Shown here: positions 44,147 through 57,800 of the stretch, one piece after another
Layout: every line of letters begins with the position of its first letter
How positions within the stretch are numbered: position 1 is the first letter of the stretch
Source: Anoplopoma fimbria
Taxonomy: Eukaryota; Chordata; Actinopteri; Perciformes; Anoplopomatidae
Assembly (NCBI RefSeq): GCF_027596085.1
Contig: NC_072467.1
Span: 28,770,082 to 28,834,081, forward strand
DNA length: 64,000 bases
Reading direction: 5' to 3'
Made by a program: the position numbers and the translations under genes
The notes under the pieces: generated by a model
Database searches by the model: none
Told to the model about the DNA's origin: nothing
Seen by the model: only the letters and a program-made list of their open reading frames with translations

Positions 44147-45990
44147 ATTATTATTATATTCCTTTATTGATCCCCATGGGGGGAATTCAAGTGTTGCAGC
44201 AGCTCAACTACACAGACAGACAATAAATACACATACTATACAACTACACAGACAATAAATACACATACTATACAACTACACAGACAATAAATACACATAC
44301 TATACAACTACACAGACAATAAATACACATACTATACAACTACACAGACAATAAATACACATACTATACAACTACACAGACACAGACAATAAATACACAT
44401 ACTATACAAAACAAAATAAAACAAAAAACTAACAGAAATAAATAATAAAAACTAAAAAATGTACAGTATATCCACATGGGGGCTGGTCAGCATGGTGACA
44501 GACTGTGGTCTATAGATCTATAAATATACTATACATATATCTATATATACAACTACACAGACAATATACACATATACAACTACACAGACAATAAATACAC
44601 ATACTATATATAAATACATATATATAGATATAAATACTATATACAAAACAAAGATAGAACAAAAATAAGAAATAAGAATAAAAATAAAAATACAGATATA
44701 TGGGGGCTGGTCAGCATGGTGACAGACTGTGGTCTATAGATCTATATATCATATATATAACAAATAGATAGACTATATATCTATATATATCTAAATATGA
44801 TATATATATATAGATATATCTATATATATAGATATATCTATATATATCTATATATATCTATATATATAGATATATCAGCATGGTGACAGACTGTGGTCTC
44901 TGCTGTTGTTGTACAGTCTGATGGCAGTGGGCACAAATGAGCGTCTGAAGCTCCGTCCTGCTCTTTGGTAGAATCAGCCGATGGCTGAAAGAGCTGCCCA
45001 GCTGCCACAGTTCCTCATGGAGAGGGTGAGAGGGATTGTCCAGGATGGCTCCGAGTGTGACCTTCATCCTCCTCTCACCCACTGACTCCAGACTGTCCAG
45101 CTCCAGACCACCACAGAGCTGGCTCTCCTCACCAGCTTGTTGGCATCTCCAGTCCTGATGCCACCACCCCAGCACACCACAGCAAAGAAGAGGGAAGAGG
45201 GCGCTGGCTACCACAGACTGGTAGAAGAAGAGAAGAAGAGGGCACTGGCTACCACAGACTGGTAGAAGAAGAGAAGAAGAGGGCACTGGCTACCACAGAC
45301 TGGTAGAAGAAGAGAAGAAGAGGGCGCTGGCTACCACAGACTGGTAGAAGAAGAAGAAGAACTGGTAGAAGAAGAGCTGGCTACCACAGACTGGTAGAAG
45401 AAGAGAAGAAGAGGGCGCTGGCTACCACAGACTGGTAGAAGAAGAGAAGAAGAGGGCGCTGGCTACCACAGACTGGTAGAAGAAGAAAGAAGAAGAGAAG
45501 AAGAGCTGGCTACCACAGACTGGTAGAAGAAGAGAAGAAGAGGGCGCTGGCTACCACAGACTGGTAGAAGAAGAGAAGAAGAGGGCGCTGGCTAGAAGAG
45601 AAGAAGAGGGCGCTGGCTAAGAGAAGAAGAGGGCGCTGGCTACCACAGACTGGTAGAAGAAGAGAAGAAGAGGGCGCTGGCTACCACAGACTGGTAGAAG
45701 AAGAGAAGAAGAGGGCGCTGGCTACCACAGACTGGTAGAAGAAGAGAAGAAGAGGGCGCTGGCTACCACAGACTGGTAGAAGAAGAGAAGAAGAGGGCGC
45801 TGGCTACCACAGACTGGTAGAATGCCTTGAGCAGTTTAGGGCTTCATGGCCTGGAGATAGGAAGGAGCTGTTCCTCTCCCGGACCTTCACTCCGGCTCTT
45901 TTTCCTCGGGTTGTCTCCATATCTTCTCCGGTAGCACAGAAGCTGGTCGCGGGTGTAGGTCAGCATGATTAAAAGTTCCAGTTGTGTGCA
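44147..45990 (-). mobile_element. 5'-truncated Rex1/L2-type LINE, 3' half
   Basis: The minus strand carries the C-terminal RT end: FYQSVVASALF, GGLELDSLESVGERRMKV, LGAILDNPSHPLHEELWQLG and SFSHRLILPKSRTE. It is followed by the 3' tail CCATGGGGATCAATAAAGGA at about 44147-44180. It is interrupted by a 41-bp expansion (45190-45820), AT-rich tracts (44510-44880) and a 32-bp array AACTACACAGACAATAAATA plus CACATACTATAC (44205-44405). It lies between nox5 and rpgrip1l. Confidence 0.85.
45190..45820. repeat. 41-bp minisatellite made of LINE coding sequence
   Basis: The unit CTGGTAGAAGAAGAGAAGAA plus GAGGGCGCTGGCTACCACAGA is, on the minus strand, the sequence encoding FYQSVVASALF of the surrounding LINE. 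There are about fifteen full or partial units. Unit boundaries coincide with LINE sequence on both sides, so the array grew from within the element. Confidence 0.92.
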
Positions 45991-46202
45991 GAGAAAGGGG
46001 AAAAAACGCTACAACTAAAACGCTGAAGCAGGAACAAACAATTACCAAAAAAAAGAAGACAACGAATAAAAATAGCAGAAAAAATACAAAAGTAGCAAAG
46101 CTGGTAGAGAGCTCTGGCCCATCTTATACGTTTTATTGATAATCTTAATGGTTGCTCATCATCCTTTAGATAAAAATAATTAAGACAATAATCAAATAAT
46201 TA

Positions 46203-48350
46203 GGGCTGTAATCAACCAAAGAAATTCTTGGTCGACTGAAACCCTGAAATTTCGACTAAAAATCGACTAATGGGGGGGGGCATCACGTGCATCTGCGCAA
46301 TATAATAACACATGATTACCGAGAATATATATATATATATATACTGATATCAGCACAAGAAGGCAATTAAACACAAAAGGCAATTCAGGGAAAATTATCT
46401 TTATTAAACATCCCAGATCATGTACCAAAAATAAAGCAAAGGCTCAAAACAACAGCCTACAAACAGTGGGCAAAAAACAACAAAACAAATCCAATAAATA
46501 GAAATAAATGTGCACAATAATAAAAGGGAACCATAAAAGTTCGTTATTTAGCAATAAACTGAAACGAAATAAAGTGCATAACAATAACAAGGAAGGCTCA
46601 CTCAGAACAAATACAAAAATAAATAAATAAAATGCCCAAATCTACAAGTATTTATCAAATAAATGTGCAAAGCTATTAAAATGTTATTAATGTCCAAAAC
46701 GAAATAATGTAAAAACAATGAAATAAACAGATGGCTACTCACTCACAGAGAGTACAATCAGTGTCCACTGTCCACAGACTATCCACACGTTCTTGTGTTG
46801 TGTGAGAAACACAAGCATACCCACGTCCTCTGGGAGGAGACAGCTTCTTGATCTGTTGACAGTAAATCCTGCCTTGGAGAAAACGCGTTCAGAAGGCGTG
46901 GATGTTGCAGGGATACAGAGCAGTTGCTTTGCTACTCGGGCCAGGCTCGGGTATCTGTCTTGGTTTCTTTTCCACCACCCCAATGGTCCAGAGTCAACTT
47001 TGGTTTTGTCCTGAAGATAGTTTTTCATTTCTTCTATGCTTCTCCCACCTGATTCTGTAGAAACCAGTTCTTCCTCGGTTTTCTGTTTGACACATGTTGC
47101 TCCTCACCTCCAGGTTCACCTCCAGGTTCACCTGTGGCTGCACTCAGTCGGTCTGCCAGCTGTGCGACTTCTGTATAGGCCTCGTCTCGTTTGGCATCAT
47201 CCAGAAAAGACAGCTGCTTAAAACGAGGGTCTACTACTGCAGCTTTAATGTATACACTCATCATTCGGGTTTTAAACTCCCACCTGCGGTCAATTTCTTC
47301 GACCAGCTTGCTTTTCATTTTTTTGGTAATGGGGCTGTCATTATCCGTGATGGTCAGGTGACGTTTCTTTAAGTTTGCCAGCATGGGTAGTGTTGCAGAC
47401 AGGGACGCGTTGTCCTCTTCAGACAGCAGCTCCGTCAGGGTTATCATAGGTTTCAGCACATGTTTAATGTCCTCTCCCGCAGTCCAGTGTGTTGTAGTGA
47501 GGTCCAGTGTGTTGTAGTGAGGTCCAGTGTGTTGTAGTGAGGTCCAGTGTGTTGTAGTGAGGTCCAGTGTGTAGTGAGGTCCAGTGTAGTGAGGTCCAGT
47601 GTGTTGTAGTGAGGTCCAGTGTGTTGTAGTGAGGTCCAGTGTACTGTAGTGAGGTCCAGTGTGTTGTAGTGAGGTCCAGTGTGTTGTAGTGAGGTCCAGT
47701 GTGTTGTAGTGAGGTCCAGTGTGTTGTAGTGAGGTCCAGTGTGTTGTAGTCCAGTGTACTGTAGGTCCAGTGTGTTGTAGTGAGGTCCAGTGTGTTGTAG
47801 TGAGGTCCAGTGTGTTGTAGTGAGGTCCAGTGTACTGCTCTCGCTCTTGTTGGTAAAGTTTGGGTCAGACAGCACTGCGGTAATGGGCCAGCGTTGCTCC
47901 AGCAGTCGCTCCAACATTGAAAATGTTGAGTTCCAACGTGTGGACACATCCTGAATAAGTTCATGCTGAGGGACATTTTGCTGCTCCTGCTTCTGTTTTA
48001 GCCCAGTTTTTGCTTTGTGCCCCTTTTTAAAATGTGTCACAAGATGACGTGCTGCAGCCACGGCGCGACAGCATTAATACAGAGCTGCAAAGTGTGCATC
48101 TCCAACCATCCATGTGACTCCTTTAGTGTTTCCACACAGAGGGCCATATGAGCCGCGTTGTCACATACAACAGACACTCTCTTTTCTTCTGGAACTTTAA
48201 AGGCATCAGCAACTTCAGATAGTCGCAGCGATGTTTCTTCCTGTGTGCGCCTCTTCTATTTGTTTTGTCTCAAGCACAAGACTCTGTGCTTTCCAGTCTC
48301 CATCAATGAAATGGGCAGTCACTGTCATATATGACTCCATTCGAAGACGT
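46203..48350 (-). mobile_element. hAT transposon (ZBED/Ac-like) with interrupted transposase
   Basis: The right-hand part on the minus strand encodes VTAHFIDGDWKAQSLVLETK and VVCDNAAHMALCVETLKES (probable catalytic Asp), then QDVSTRWNSTFSMLERLLEQ. After a 20-bp repeat array comes LKPMITLTELLSEEDNAS, KAAVVDPRFKQLSFL and the hAT dimerisation block LLCIPATSTPSERVFSKAGF. A terminus TAGGGCTGTAATCAACC is at 46203. Stops and frameshifts occur, and the far end is not clear; a TTTAGTTTAG / TTGTGCAAATAAACAAG palindrome interrupts near 48360-48410. Confidence 0.87.
47478..47835. repeat. 20-bp minisatellite inside the hAT transposase ORF
   Basis: About seventeen units of GTGTTGTAGTGAGGTCCAGT with a few shortened ones. 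Three units make 60 bp, so the transposase frame gains a 20-residue period (LDLTTTHWTSLQHTGPHYNT) and stays open. Confidence 0.93.
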
Positions 48351-48359
48351 CCACATAGT

Positions 48360-49794
48360 TTAGTTTAGTTTAGTTTTTATTTGTGCAAATAAACAAGATT
48401 ATTTGCACAAATATCTGCGGTCAGGCTCAGTGCCTCGCTGTGTTAGCTCTGAAGCGTTCTCTTTGAGGCCCTCGTATGTTGCGGTTAGTGCATGATTGTG
48501 TGTGTCTAGGTTCCAACACTATTAACAGGTTCTTAAAACCTTGGCCTTCCACGACACTAATGGGCCTCATATCCTGAGCAATAAAACTGACAATTCCTTC
48601 TGTTTATGCTAAGCTAAGCTAGCTGTTCCCCCTCATTTCCAGGCTTTATGCTACGTAGGAAAGCACTTTCCCTTTGTTTCCAGACTTTATGCTAAGCTAG
48701 TCTTTCCCGCTTGTTTCCAGTTTTTATTCTAAGCTAAGCTAATCAGCCGCTTCATCTTTAGCGTACAGACATCAGAGGGAAATCAATCATCATGTTTATT
48801 GACTTATAGATTTACAGAAACTCTTTATTGGAGCACCAAACATCACATTTAAGGTTTCTATCAACACTCTGACATCACTACTCATTTAAATATGACAGCA
48901 CCAACGAAGCCCTTCTGCCTAAAAAATACACATTCAATAACTTCAGTGTAGAAACTTTAAAGCGTTTTCACATTTAAAAATAGAGTTCAGCTGCATGTTA
49001 AATAAATACTTTACATTTTAAAGGTCATCAGTAGCTCAGTAGAGTGGTCTTCCTCTGATGGGACCTTTTGATCTTCATCTTCAGTCATCGTTGAATCGTC
49101 CACATGGTGGATGTTTACATCCGTCAACAGATAAACATAAGATTTAAAGGTAAAGAAAGTCAAACTCTGTATTTCAATGTGAAACGAGTCCCGACTGTAT
49201 CTGGAATAAAGACACTGAAATGCTCGAAGAACAAGATGACAAGTCAGAGGATCACCAAAGTGATGATGGTTCATCCTCAGGGTAACAGGAATGATGAACC
49301 ACTTTTCGTCACAATCTTTCACATAGTTGATTGGAGACGTTGGACCGGAAACTACTGATATGAACCGCATGGTGGCGCCAGAGGAAAGGTTACAGGATCA
49401 CCAACGTCAGTGGGATTCTTCCTCTGGGGAACATGAATGTGTGTACAGAACGTTGTGTTGATCCATCTCGTAGTTGTCAAGATATTTTACAGGATAAATA
49501 TAAACTCTGATCTGATTGTGGCGTCAGGGGATCACTAAAGTTGTTAAGATTCATCTTCTGGGGAACATGAACACCTGAAACTAAATCCATTTCTCCATCG
49601 TTGCGTAGATATCAAAACAAAATGAAACTAAAATGTGATCCTGGTGGTGGCGCTAGAGAACAGGTCAGAGGATCACCAACGTCTGTGGGATTCATCCTCT
49701 GGGGAACATGAACGTTTGTAAAATCCATCTAGTAGTTGTAGGAATATTTTACACACACTCGTCTCATGTGAAGTTTAGTGTCTGTGTTGCTGCT
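48360..49794. other. Intergenic / rpgrip1l 3' flank with two fish repeat motifs
   Basis: About 48600-48760 contains repeated CTTTATGCTAAGCTAAGCTA, which recurs at 50245-50310. From about 49110 to 49745 a roughly 110-bp motif (GATCACCAACGTCAGTGGGA, CTCTGGGGAACATGAA) is repeated about four times with divergence. AATAAA candidates on the minus strand may serve rpgrip1l. I see no gene. Confidence 0.65.
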
Positions 49795-49964
49795 TCATGC
49801 TGATGGAAGCAGAGAGGAGACCGAGGTAAGCTCCTGGTCCTGCTCCTGGTCCTCCATGATGGCCTGCAGAGCCTCCAGTCCCTCCACCGTCACAGTCAGA
49901 CTGCCGACCACCTGACTGCTGTCCTCCACGTCCAACACTGAGGACACACAGAGAAGTCTCATTT

Positions 49965-50044
<80 letters not shown>

Positions 50045-50992
50045 CGTCCAGGCTGCTCTCCATCAGGTCTTGTTGTCTCTCCAGGATGTCTTTGATCCTG
50101 ATGAAGGCCACACCGACGTCCTCACACTCCCTCTCCTGCTCCTCTTCCTCCGGAGGCTCGCTCACTACGGTGAACCGGATTCTGTCCCAAAAAAGCAACA
50201 ACATAAACAACAACAACATCAACAATACATGTATGAATTATTAAGTCTTTATGCTAAGCTAAGCTGGATATTTCCCCTTGTTTCTAGTCTTTATGCTAAG
50301 CTAAGCTAGCTGGTTTCATTTCTCTCAGTACTGTTCATGTCATAACCTTCATTTTAAGGATCAAACTAATCACAGAGTCTCTCTCTGGTTCTTCATGTTT
50401 CAACATTTCTCAGCGTGTCACTTCCTGTCTGAACCAGACCAGAGTCAGACTTTGTTTTCCCGCCCACCTCTCCATCTGAGGGTTTCTCCCCTGCAGGACT
50501 CGTCTCAGCAGCCGCCGCCTTGGCCCGTTGTCCTCCGAGTCCACAGGAACCACTAGAGGACCACAAAGACAAAGACAGAGTCCATGAGGAACCACTAGAG
50601 GACCACAAAGACAAAGACAGAGTCCATGAGGAACCACTAGAGGACCACAAAGACAAAGACAGAGTCCATGAGGAACCACTAGAGGACCACAAAGACAAAG
50701 ACAGAGTCCATGAGGAACCACTAGAGGACCACAAAGACAGAGTCCATGAGGAACCACTGGAGGACCACAAAGACAAAGACAGTGATGTGTGACGTGTGAT
50801 GAATGACCTCTGACCTTTGCTGTAGTTGTAGTTGATGCTGTGGCCCCGGGGCAGTTTGTGGAGGGACAGCGGGGTTTCCTCTGTGGGCAGATCTAACAGA
50901 GAGAACTCCACAAACAGACGCACCACGCTGACGTCCAGAGAGACACGGGACTCCGGCCTCAAGGTCAGAGACACCACCTCCACCCGGAGTCT
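49795..50992 (-). CDS. rpgrip1l: rpgrip1l-like C-terminal RPGR-interacting C2 domain exons
   Basis: Exon 50992-50815 carries [20 protein letters not shown] and [20 protein letters not shown]. 50552-50468 carries [20 protein letters not shown]. 50181-50045 carries [19 protein letters not shown] and [20 protein letters not shown]. 49937-49795 carries [20 protein letters not shown] and ends [11 protein letters not shown] before TGA at 49797-49795. FTVVSEP, CEDVG and [12 protein letters not shown] match the C-terminal C2-like domain of the family. The 50552 acceptor is the innermost copy of a tandem array of acceptors. Confidence 0.9.
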
Positions 50993-51085
50993 CTGGGAGG
51001 GCTGAGAACCAGGGGGGTCAGAGAGGATATATAGATATATAAATATAAAGAGATATATATAGATATATAAATATAAAGATATATA

Positions 51086-51134
<49 letters not shown>

Positions 51135-54100
51135 CATATAAGAGTGGTCTAGAAAAGCTGTGTACATTTATAGATGAGCTTGTGTATAATATATATATAT
51201 ATATAAATGTCCAGATGTGACAGATGTAACGTTAATGGAGGCGTTCAGTAATAAAAACACTAACAGGAACATTCAGTGTCCGTCTGTCTGATCTGCTGCT
51301 ACGGGAACGTTTCAGTCTGAAGTTCAGGATAAACAGACAAACAAGCTTCTGCTTCATTTACTTCAGTGATGTCTCCGGAGCTTTATGAACAGTTCAGAGA
51401 TTTACAACTTCACACATAAAAAGTTGGAGTGCTCATAGAAACAAGACGCTGTGAGCAGCTGCCTTCTGTCCTCAACAATTAACACAGAGACACTCCATGT
51501 GGACACAGGCTCTGGTTCATTTCTTAATAAATCATCCAAACACTCCTTTTATTAATCTGCTGCTTCTTGTTTTAACATCAAACTACAGCTAATCTAATAT
51601 TTTGGGTTTGCTGAACATGATCTGTTTCCTGTTGTTAAATCAGCGATAAGATGGAGGATATCAATAATAAATAACAGTCGGTCAGCGTCTCGTTGTGTTT
51701 ACTCAGAAACAACCTCCTGTCGGTGTTTGGAATAAAATCGAAGTGAAGCTAAACAGAAACCGACTCCTCCACTGAGCAGCTCGTTAACAACACAACGCTC
51801 CTCCTGCTCCATCCCTCCATCACCTCCTCTCTGAGGACGTAAACAGAGGCGTTCACTGACCTTCCTCCCCGCCGTCGGCCCGTGAACGATGCAGTCATCG
51901 CTGTCCGACTGAGAGGACTCACTCTGAGGCTCTCCAGCTGCCGGCCTCTCCTCCACATCTGGAACAAGACAATAGAGACAGAACAGATTTGAACAGAGGG
52001 TTTCTGGATGGACTTTGACATGAGGACGTCTGCTGAGAGAGGTTCCTGTCAGAGGAACGTGGTTAACATTGAGGAGGCCTGCTCTAAACATTACCGTCAG
52101 ACTCATTCATTATTAACCTCTCTGCTCAGGAAACATTGTTAGAAAACAAACACATCTGCACCTTTAACACGCAGAGTTACAAACTAACACCTGTGAGGAT
52201 CCAGATAGAACCAAAGTATCACAGAACCGTCCACATAATAACAAGAACATTTATTATTCATCATGTTATGTCTCCGGCTTTATTAACCCCAGAAGGAGCC
52301 TCATCTTCATCAGAGTCCTTCATCCTATCAGAACATGTGATGGTTCTACTGGTCGATACTTCCCAACATGATGGTTCTACTGGTCGATACTTCCCAACAT
52401 GATGGTTCTACTGGTCGATACTTCCTAACATGATGGTTCTACTGGTCGATACTTCCCAACATGATGGTTCTACTGGTCGATACTTCCTAACATGATGGTT
52501 CTACTGGTCGATACTTCCTAACATGATGGTTCTACTGGTCGATACTTCCTAACATGATGGTTCTACTGGTCGATACTTCCTAACATGATGGTTCTACTGG
52601 TCGATACTTCCTAACATGATGGTTCTACTGGTCGATACTTCCTCACCTTCCACGATGTCCTCAGAGATCTCGGAGTCGTCAGAAGGAGATGGAGAGTCGG
52701 TTGGGACCAGCTGACCTTCAGAGAAGTGAGACTCTTCTTCTTCATCCTCTTCCTCTGTGGTGCTGTGAGGAGGAGGAGCTGAGGAGACCTGTGAACACAG
52801 AACCTGATTTATTACACGTCAGTTCTTCTCCTGCAGAGAAGAGGAACCTGAACCCCACACCACCACCAGAGGAACGCCACCACCAACACTCACTGCAGTA
52901 CTTTTATACTTTTAGTAGAGTATTCTCGATATATATATGTATATACAGCGGGTAAAATAAGTATTGAACCATTTTTCTCAGTAAATATATTTCTAAAGGT
53001 GCTATTGACATGAAATGTTCACCAGATGTCGGTAACAACCCAAGTAACCCATACATACAAAGAAAACCAAACAAATAAGTTCAGAAATTAAGTTATGTGT
53101 AATAAAATGGAATGACACAGGGAAAAAGTATTGAACACATGAAGAAAGGGAGGTGCAAAAAGGCATGGAAAGCCAAGACAGCAGCTGAAATCTATCAGTA
53201 ATTAGAAAGAAGTCCTGCACCTTGTCAGTGCAAATGAATATCAGCTGGTTCAGTCCCAACTGATGGACTATAAAAAGGTGTCTCATTACCAAGGTGTCAC
53301 ACAAGAAACATCTCATGATGGGTAATAATTATATAGTGTATAATGTATTTTATATACATGATGTATTTTGTGTCATTACTACAGAGACCCTGTACCTTTC
53401 CAACAGGAGGTAAAGTCTCCTTCCTGTCTGCAGACTCACCGTCCTCCCCCTGACGGAGGAACACAAACAGTCAGCTGATATCTGCTTTATGACACATGAC
53501 CAATGTTTACTCTTTGTTTGCTTTTATCATCAGTTACATTACATTACATTTACATTACATTACAGTCATTTAGCAGAGGCTTTTCTCCAAAGCGACTTAC
53601 AGTCAGTAGTATATTACATATCATTCACCCATTCACACACTGATGACAGGCTACCATCAAGGTGCCACCATCAGACTCTAACTAACACTCATCATCAGTC
53701 CACACCGATGGCCTTCAGGAGCAACTTGGGGTTAAGTGTCTTGCCCAAGGACACATCGACTGCCGAAGCCGGGTATCGAACCACCGACCCTCTGATTGGA
53801 GAACTACCTTGCTCTCCACTACGCCACAGCGGCCCCCAGTTATACAAGTTAAAGTCTCTATAATGAGGATTAAAGGTTTCAGAGTTTGGTGTCATCACAT
53901 CTGACCTGGAATCTGATAAACGGACTGAAGACAAACTCTGAAACACTCTATAGTTCATCATGTAAAGGCTTCAGCTCCACTTATATATATACAATATATA
54001 ATATGTTCAGAGTGACGTCCTCCATCTATCCTCCTCATTAATCAAAGGTGTGCTTTAACCCCATCAGGGTCTGATCTCTCACTCTCTGCAGCCTGGTTCA

Positions 54101-54807
54101 CAGTGTGAGCGCTTCTCTTCAGTCTAAACGATGTTTCTGAGTCCAAATATTCTGAATTTGTTTAATAAAATATAATTTAAAAAAATGATTCACTAATCAT
54201 CAAACAGCCAACAGATACTTTGATGATGGAATAGTCTCTTTAAAGTTACCAGAGGCTGATATATTCATTCATGAATCTTCCTCATGGTCAGTAGAACCTC
54301 ACCTGGTCCTCCGGAGCCGAAGGGTCCATGAACGTCACCTTTCTGGCGGCCGGTCCTTCTCTGAGTCGAGTCCGCAGTCTGGGTTTAGGCCGCTCGGCCT
54401 GATGGGAAGAAAACACTCAGCAGCTTGTAGAAATACAACGTGAGATGATTCAGAGAGAACATGTTGTTTATTCTAACTCTGCTGACCTTTGACCCGGAGG
54501 CCTCAGGGAGTGGGTCGGGGGGGCGTTTGTCCTCCTCCTGCAGCGTCTCCTCATCGTCTCTCCTCTCGTCCTCCACTCTGAGACGCTTCCTCTCCGTCTC
54601 CTCAGCGGCCATGATGGAGGCTGATGGAGGAAGGTAAGAGAACCTCCACCTCAGAGACACCTCAATGAGGCCAGCAGAGAGTCCGGAGGGGTCGGTCAGC
54701 TCGAACTCTCCTGAGGACCAACCAGAGGACGAAGACTTTAATGAAGAGCTGACAGGTCAACAGGTCCTGATAGAAGCTTCTCTCACTGTCAGGACTTTTA
54801 TTATTAC

Positions 54808-54849
<42 letters not shown>

Positions 54850-57800
54850 TACTTTATGTTACACAAAGTAAGGTCAAGAAAAGTAGAAAAACCTGAAACC
54901 TGAAGTTTTGTCTGAAAAATAACTGTTATGTGACGTCACTTTACACTTTACAGTCAAAAAAGGTAAAAAAACAACAAAAAAACCCACAATGGAGCGGGGG
55001 GGGGGGGTAATATTCAGAGAAAATTTATGAGGTTAAAGTAAAAAATTAAAAAGAAAAAAACTATTTTTGTCAAGGAACCAAGTTAACAATGAATAGCACA
55101 TGTTTACATCATCGTGTGTGTATATATGTATATATATATATATATATATATACATAAATACCTACAATGGCTCTAATAAATACACCATCATGAAGCAAAG
55201 ATTAATGGACTATGCCAACAGTTCTGATCCATTGAAGCTTTAATCATTACAGCTATATATACAGCTTCCTTCTCTAAATGTAAGACTTTTATTTAGTCTC
55301 ATTTACTATAAAATGAGGTCGTTAAGAAAAGCAGCAAAAGTTGGAAAACCTAAAACCTGAATTTTATCTTGAAAAATGACTGAAATGTGACGACATATTA
55401 ATAACAATGTGGAAACAATTCAGACATTTAAGAGGAAAAAAAAACAGAAAAGTTGCCGTTTGTTGTTGTTGTTGTCTAGGAACTAGGTAAACAGTGAAGC
55501 CACATGTGGACAACAGAACCATCACATTACATATACTTAACATCATTCCCTCTGAGGACAGTTAAAGCAGCAGCTCTGAACCAAACACTAGTAAACTTAA
55601 ACATTATATATTAACATAGATAGGACAGGTAACGCCCCGTGGACCCTCACCTGAGACCCCCTGGTCCCGGGCCAGAGGCAGCAGAGGGACTCGGGTCTTC
55701 CCCACATACGTGTCCATCTGCTGCTCTTTGTAGTCGAACACGTAGAGACGGAGGTCCTCGGTCCTCAGGTAGCGGTCCAGGTCTGCGTCCATGGGGACGG
55801 AGTAGACCTGGAGGTCGTGGAGGTCGGGGTCGCAGCAGTCGTGGACGGTGGCGGTCGGGTAGTCGGGGAACGCAAAGAACTTGTAGACCACGTAGGGACT
55901 TGGCTGCTGGGACACGCTGGACCTCTTCAGGTCTCTGCAGCGCTGGATGGTGATGAGGAGCTCGTTACAGCCGCCAGGAGGCTGAGGAAGAGGAGGAGGA
56001 AGAGGAGGAGGAAGAGGAACAGGTTTATGTCTGAACTCACAGTTACTGTCAGAGAGCTGAAGGAGAACCAGAGTTTAGAACAACTCAGACTGTGTTGATG
56101 CTCTTAAGGGACAGAGATCAGGACTCTGGTGGACCAGAGGTTTTCTTCACCTGTGCGTGGAGGTCCGGAGCAGCGCTGACGTAGCCGCCCGCCTCCACCT
56201 TCTCTCTGAACAGACGGAGGGTCTCCGTCATCGGGACCTTCAGCCTCAGCCAGTAGTCCACAGAGCCAAAGGACCGGGCCTCGTCAGACACACCTGAACA
56301 GGTAGACAGGAATCAGTAACAGCTGCATTGTGTTCATACTGTCAGATATATATTCTATTTACTCTGATCTGAGTGAAATATTAACTCTGCCCCCCCACAC
56401 TGGTCTGGTCTCACTCTGGTTCTCTCTAAACCCTCACAGACCCTCTGGTGGTCTCTCTGACCCCCCCACACTCACCGACCAGCGGCACGCTGCCCTGAAC
56501 TCTCCCGTCTGGCTCCAGCAGCGTCTTCAGTTGGATCCTCCCTCTGGCCAGAGTCCTCCAGTCCAGACCCAGAGCCTGGTGCAGCTCCACGGTCACGGAG
56601 CCTCGGAGCAGGAAGTCCAGCAGACGCTGGTCCATGCTCACCACGTACCGGGACGTGAAGCCGTACCGCGGCGTCGGGCCCGTCGCCACCGGAGTGGCGT
56701 GCAGCTCGAACAGGTAGAAGGCGTAGGTGCAGAAGGTGGAGGGCTCGGCCTCCCCCAGAGCCTGCAGGGTGGACGGGGACAGCGTGGCTCCCACCACCTG
56801 GAGCTCCACCAGATTCTCCCCTCGCTCCAGAGGGGGCTCCTTCTCAGACTCCTCCTCCTTCTCCTCCTCATCTGGGACGTCAGGTCTGAAGACGAAGGTT
56901 TTGGTGCCGTAGGCCACGTCTCTGAGCTGAGCTGAGGAGGAGGAGGAGCTGATCAGAGATAAGGACCAACAAAGATCAAACATAAACTCTCTCTTCAGTT
57001 CAGACCTTCAGACGTTGTCTGACCACTGCGTTCATTCTGTTTTAAACTTCTGAACCAAAAACCCAACGGAGGGATTGAAAAGCACGTTTACGCCAAAACT
57101 ACTCCGGTTATCACATCCAGAAGAACATTATTTTCAGATCTTCATCTTTCCGAGGGTCCTTGAACACATCACGTGTGACAAACACTTCTGTCAGAGTAAA
57201 CAACCAAAACGAAGATTCAAAAACATGTCTCATTTATGACCTCGCTCCAAAAACACTTTTAACAGATTCTGTAACAAACATTAAATTCTGAGCTCCTCAG
57301 TGAAACTATGAAGACATGATTGATTCATCTGAGACCAACAGTCATGTGACAAGAAATCTGTGAAACTTTGACTGAACTTCTGTTGAAGACAAAGCAGAGA
57401 GGAGAGGAGAGGAGAGGAGAGGGAGAGGAGAGGAGAGAGGAGAGGAGAGGAGAGGAGAGGAGAGGGAGAGGAGAGGAGAGGAGAGGAGAGGAGGAGGGAG
57501 AGAGGAGGAGAGAGGAGAGAGGCTGGAAGTAGAGGATGTAAAGATGTAGAGCCTCCATGTTTTGTTCCAACATTGGTAACACTTGATAGCATGACGAATA
57601 TATAGATTATATTATTTTTTCCAATTTGGATTTTAAATAATCAAAGAAATTAGACTCAAAGATTTAGACTTTATGATTTATGGCATAATAACTGTGTTAT
57701 TCTGCACTAAAGACATGTTTGAGTTCTCTCTACTTCTAGTCATGATTGTTTTGTTTCCAGAGAGGACTTTTATTTTGAAGTGAAGAACGAGGCAACAGAG

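Noticed and set aside
55639..56098. Plus-strand Arg/Gly-rich ORFs opposite the rpgrip1l C2 exons
   Set aside because: They are frame shadows of exon 55981-55651, which has conserved protein sequence on the minus strand.
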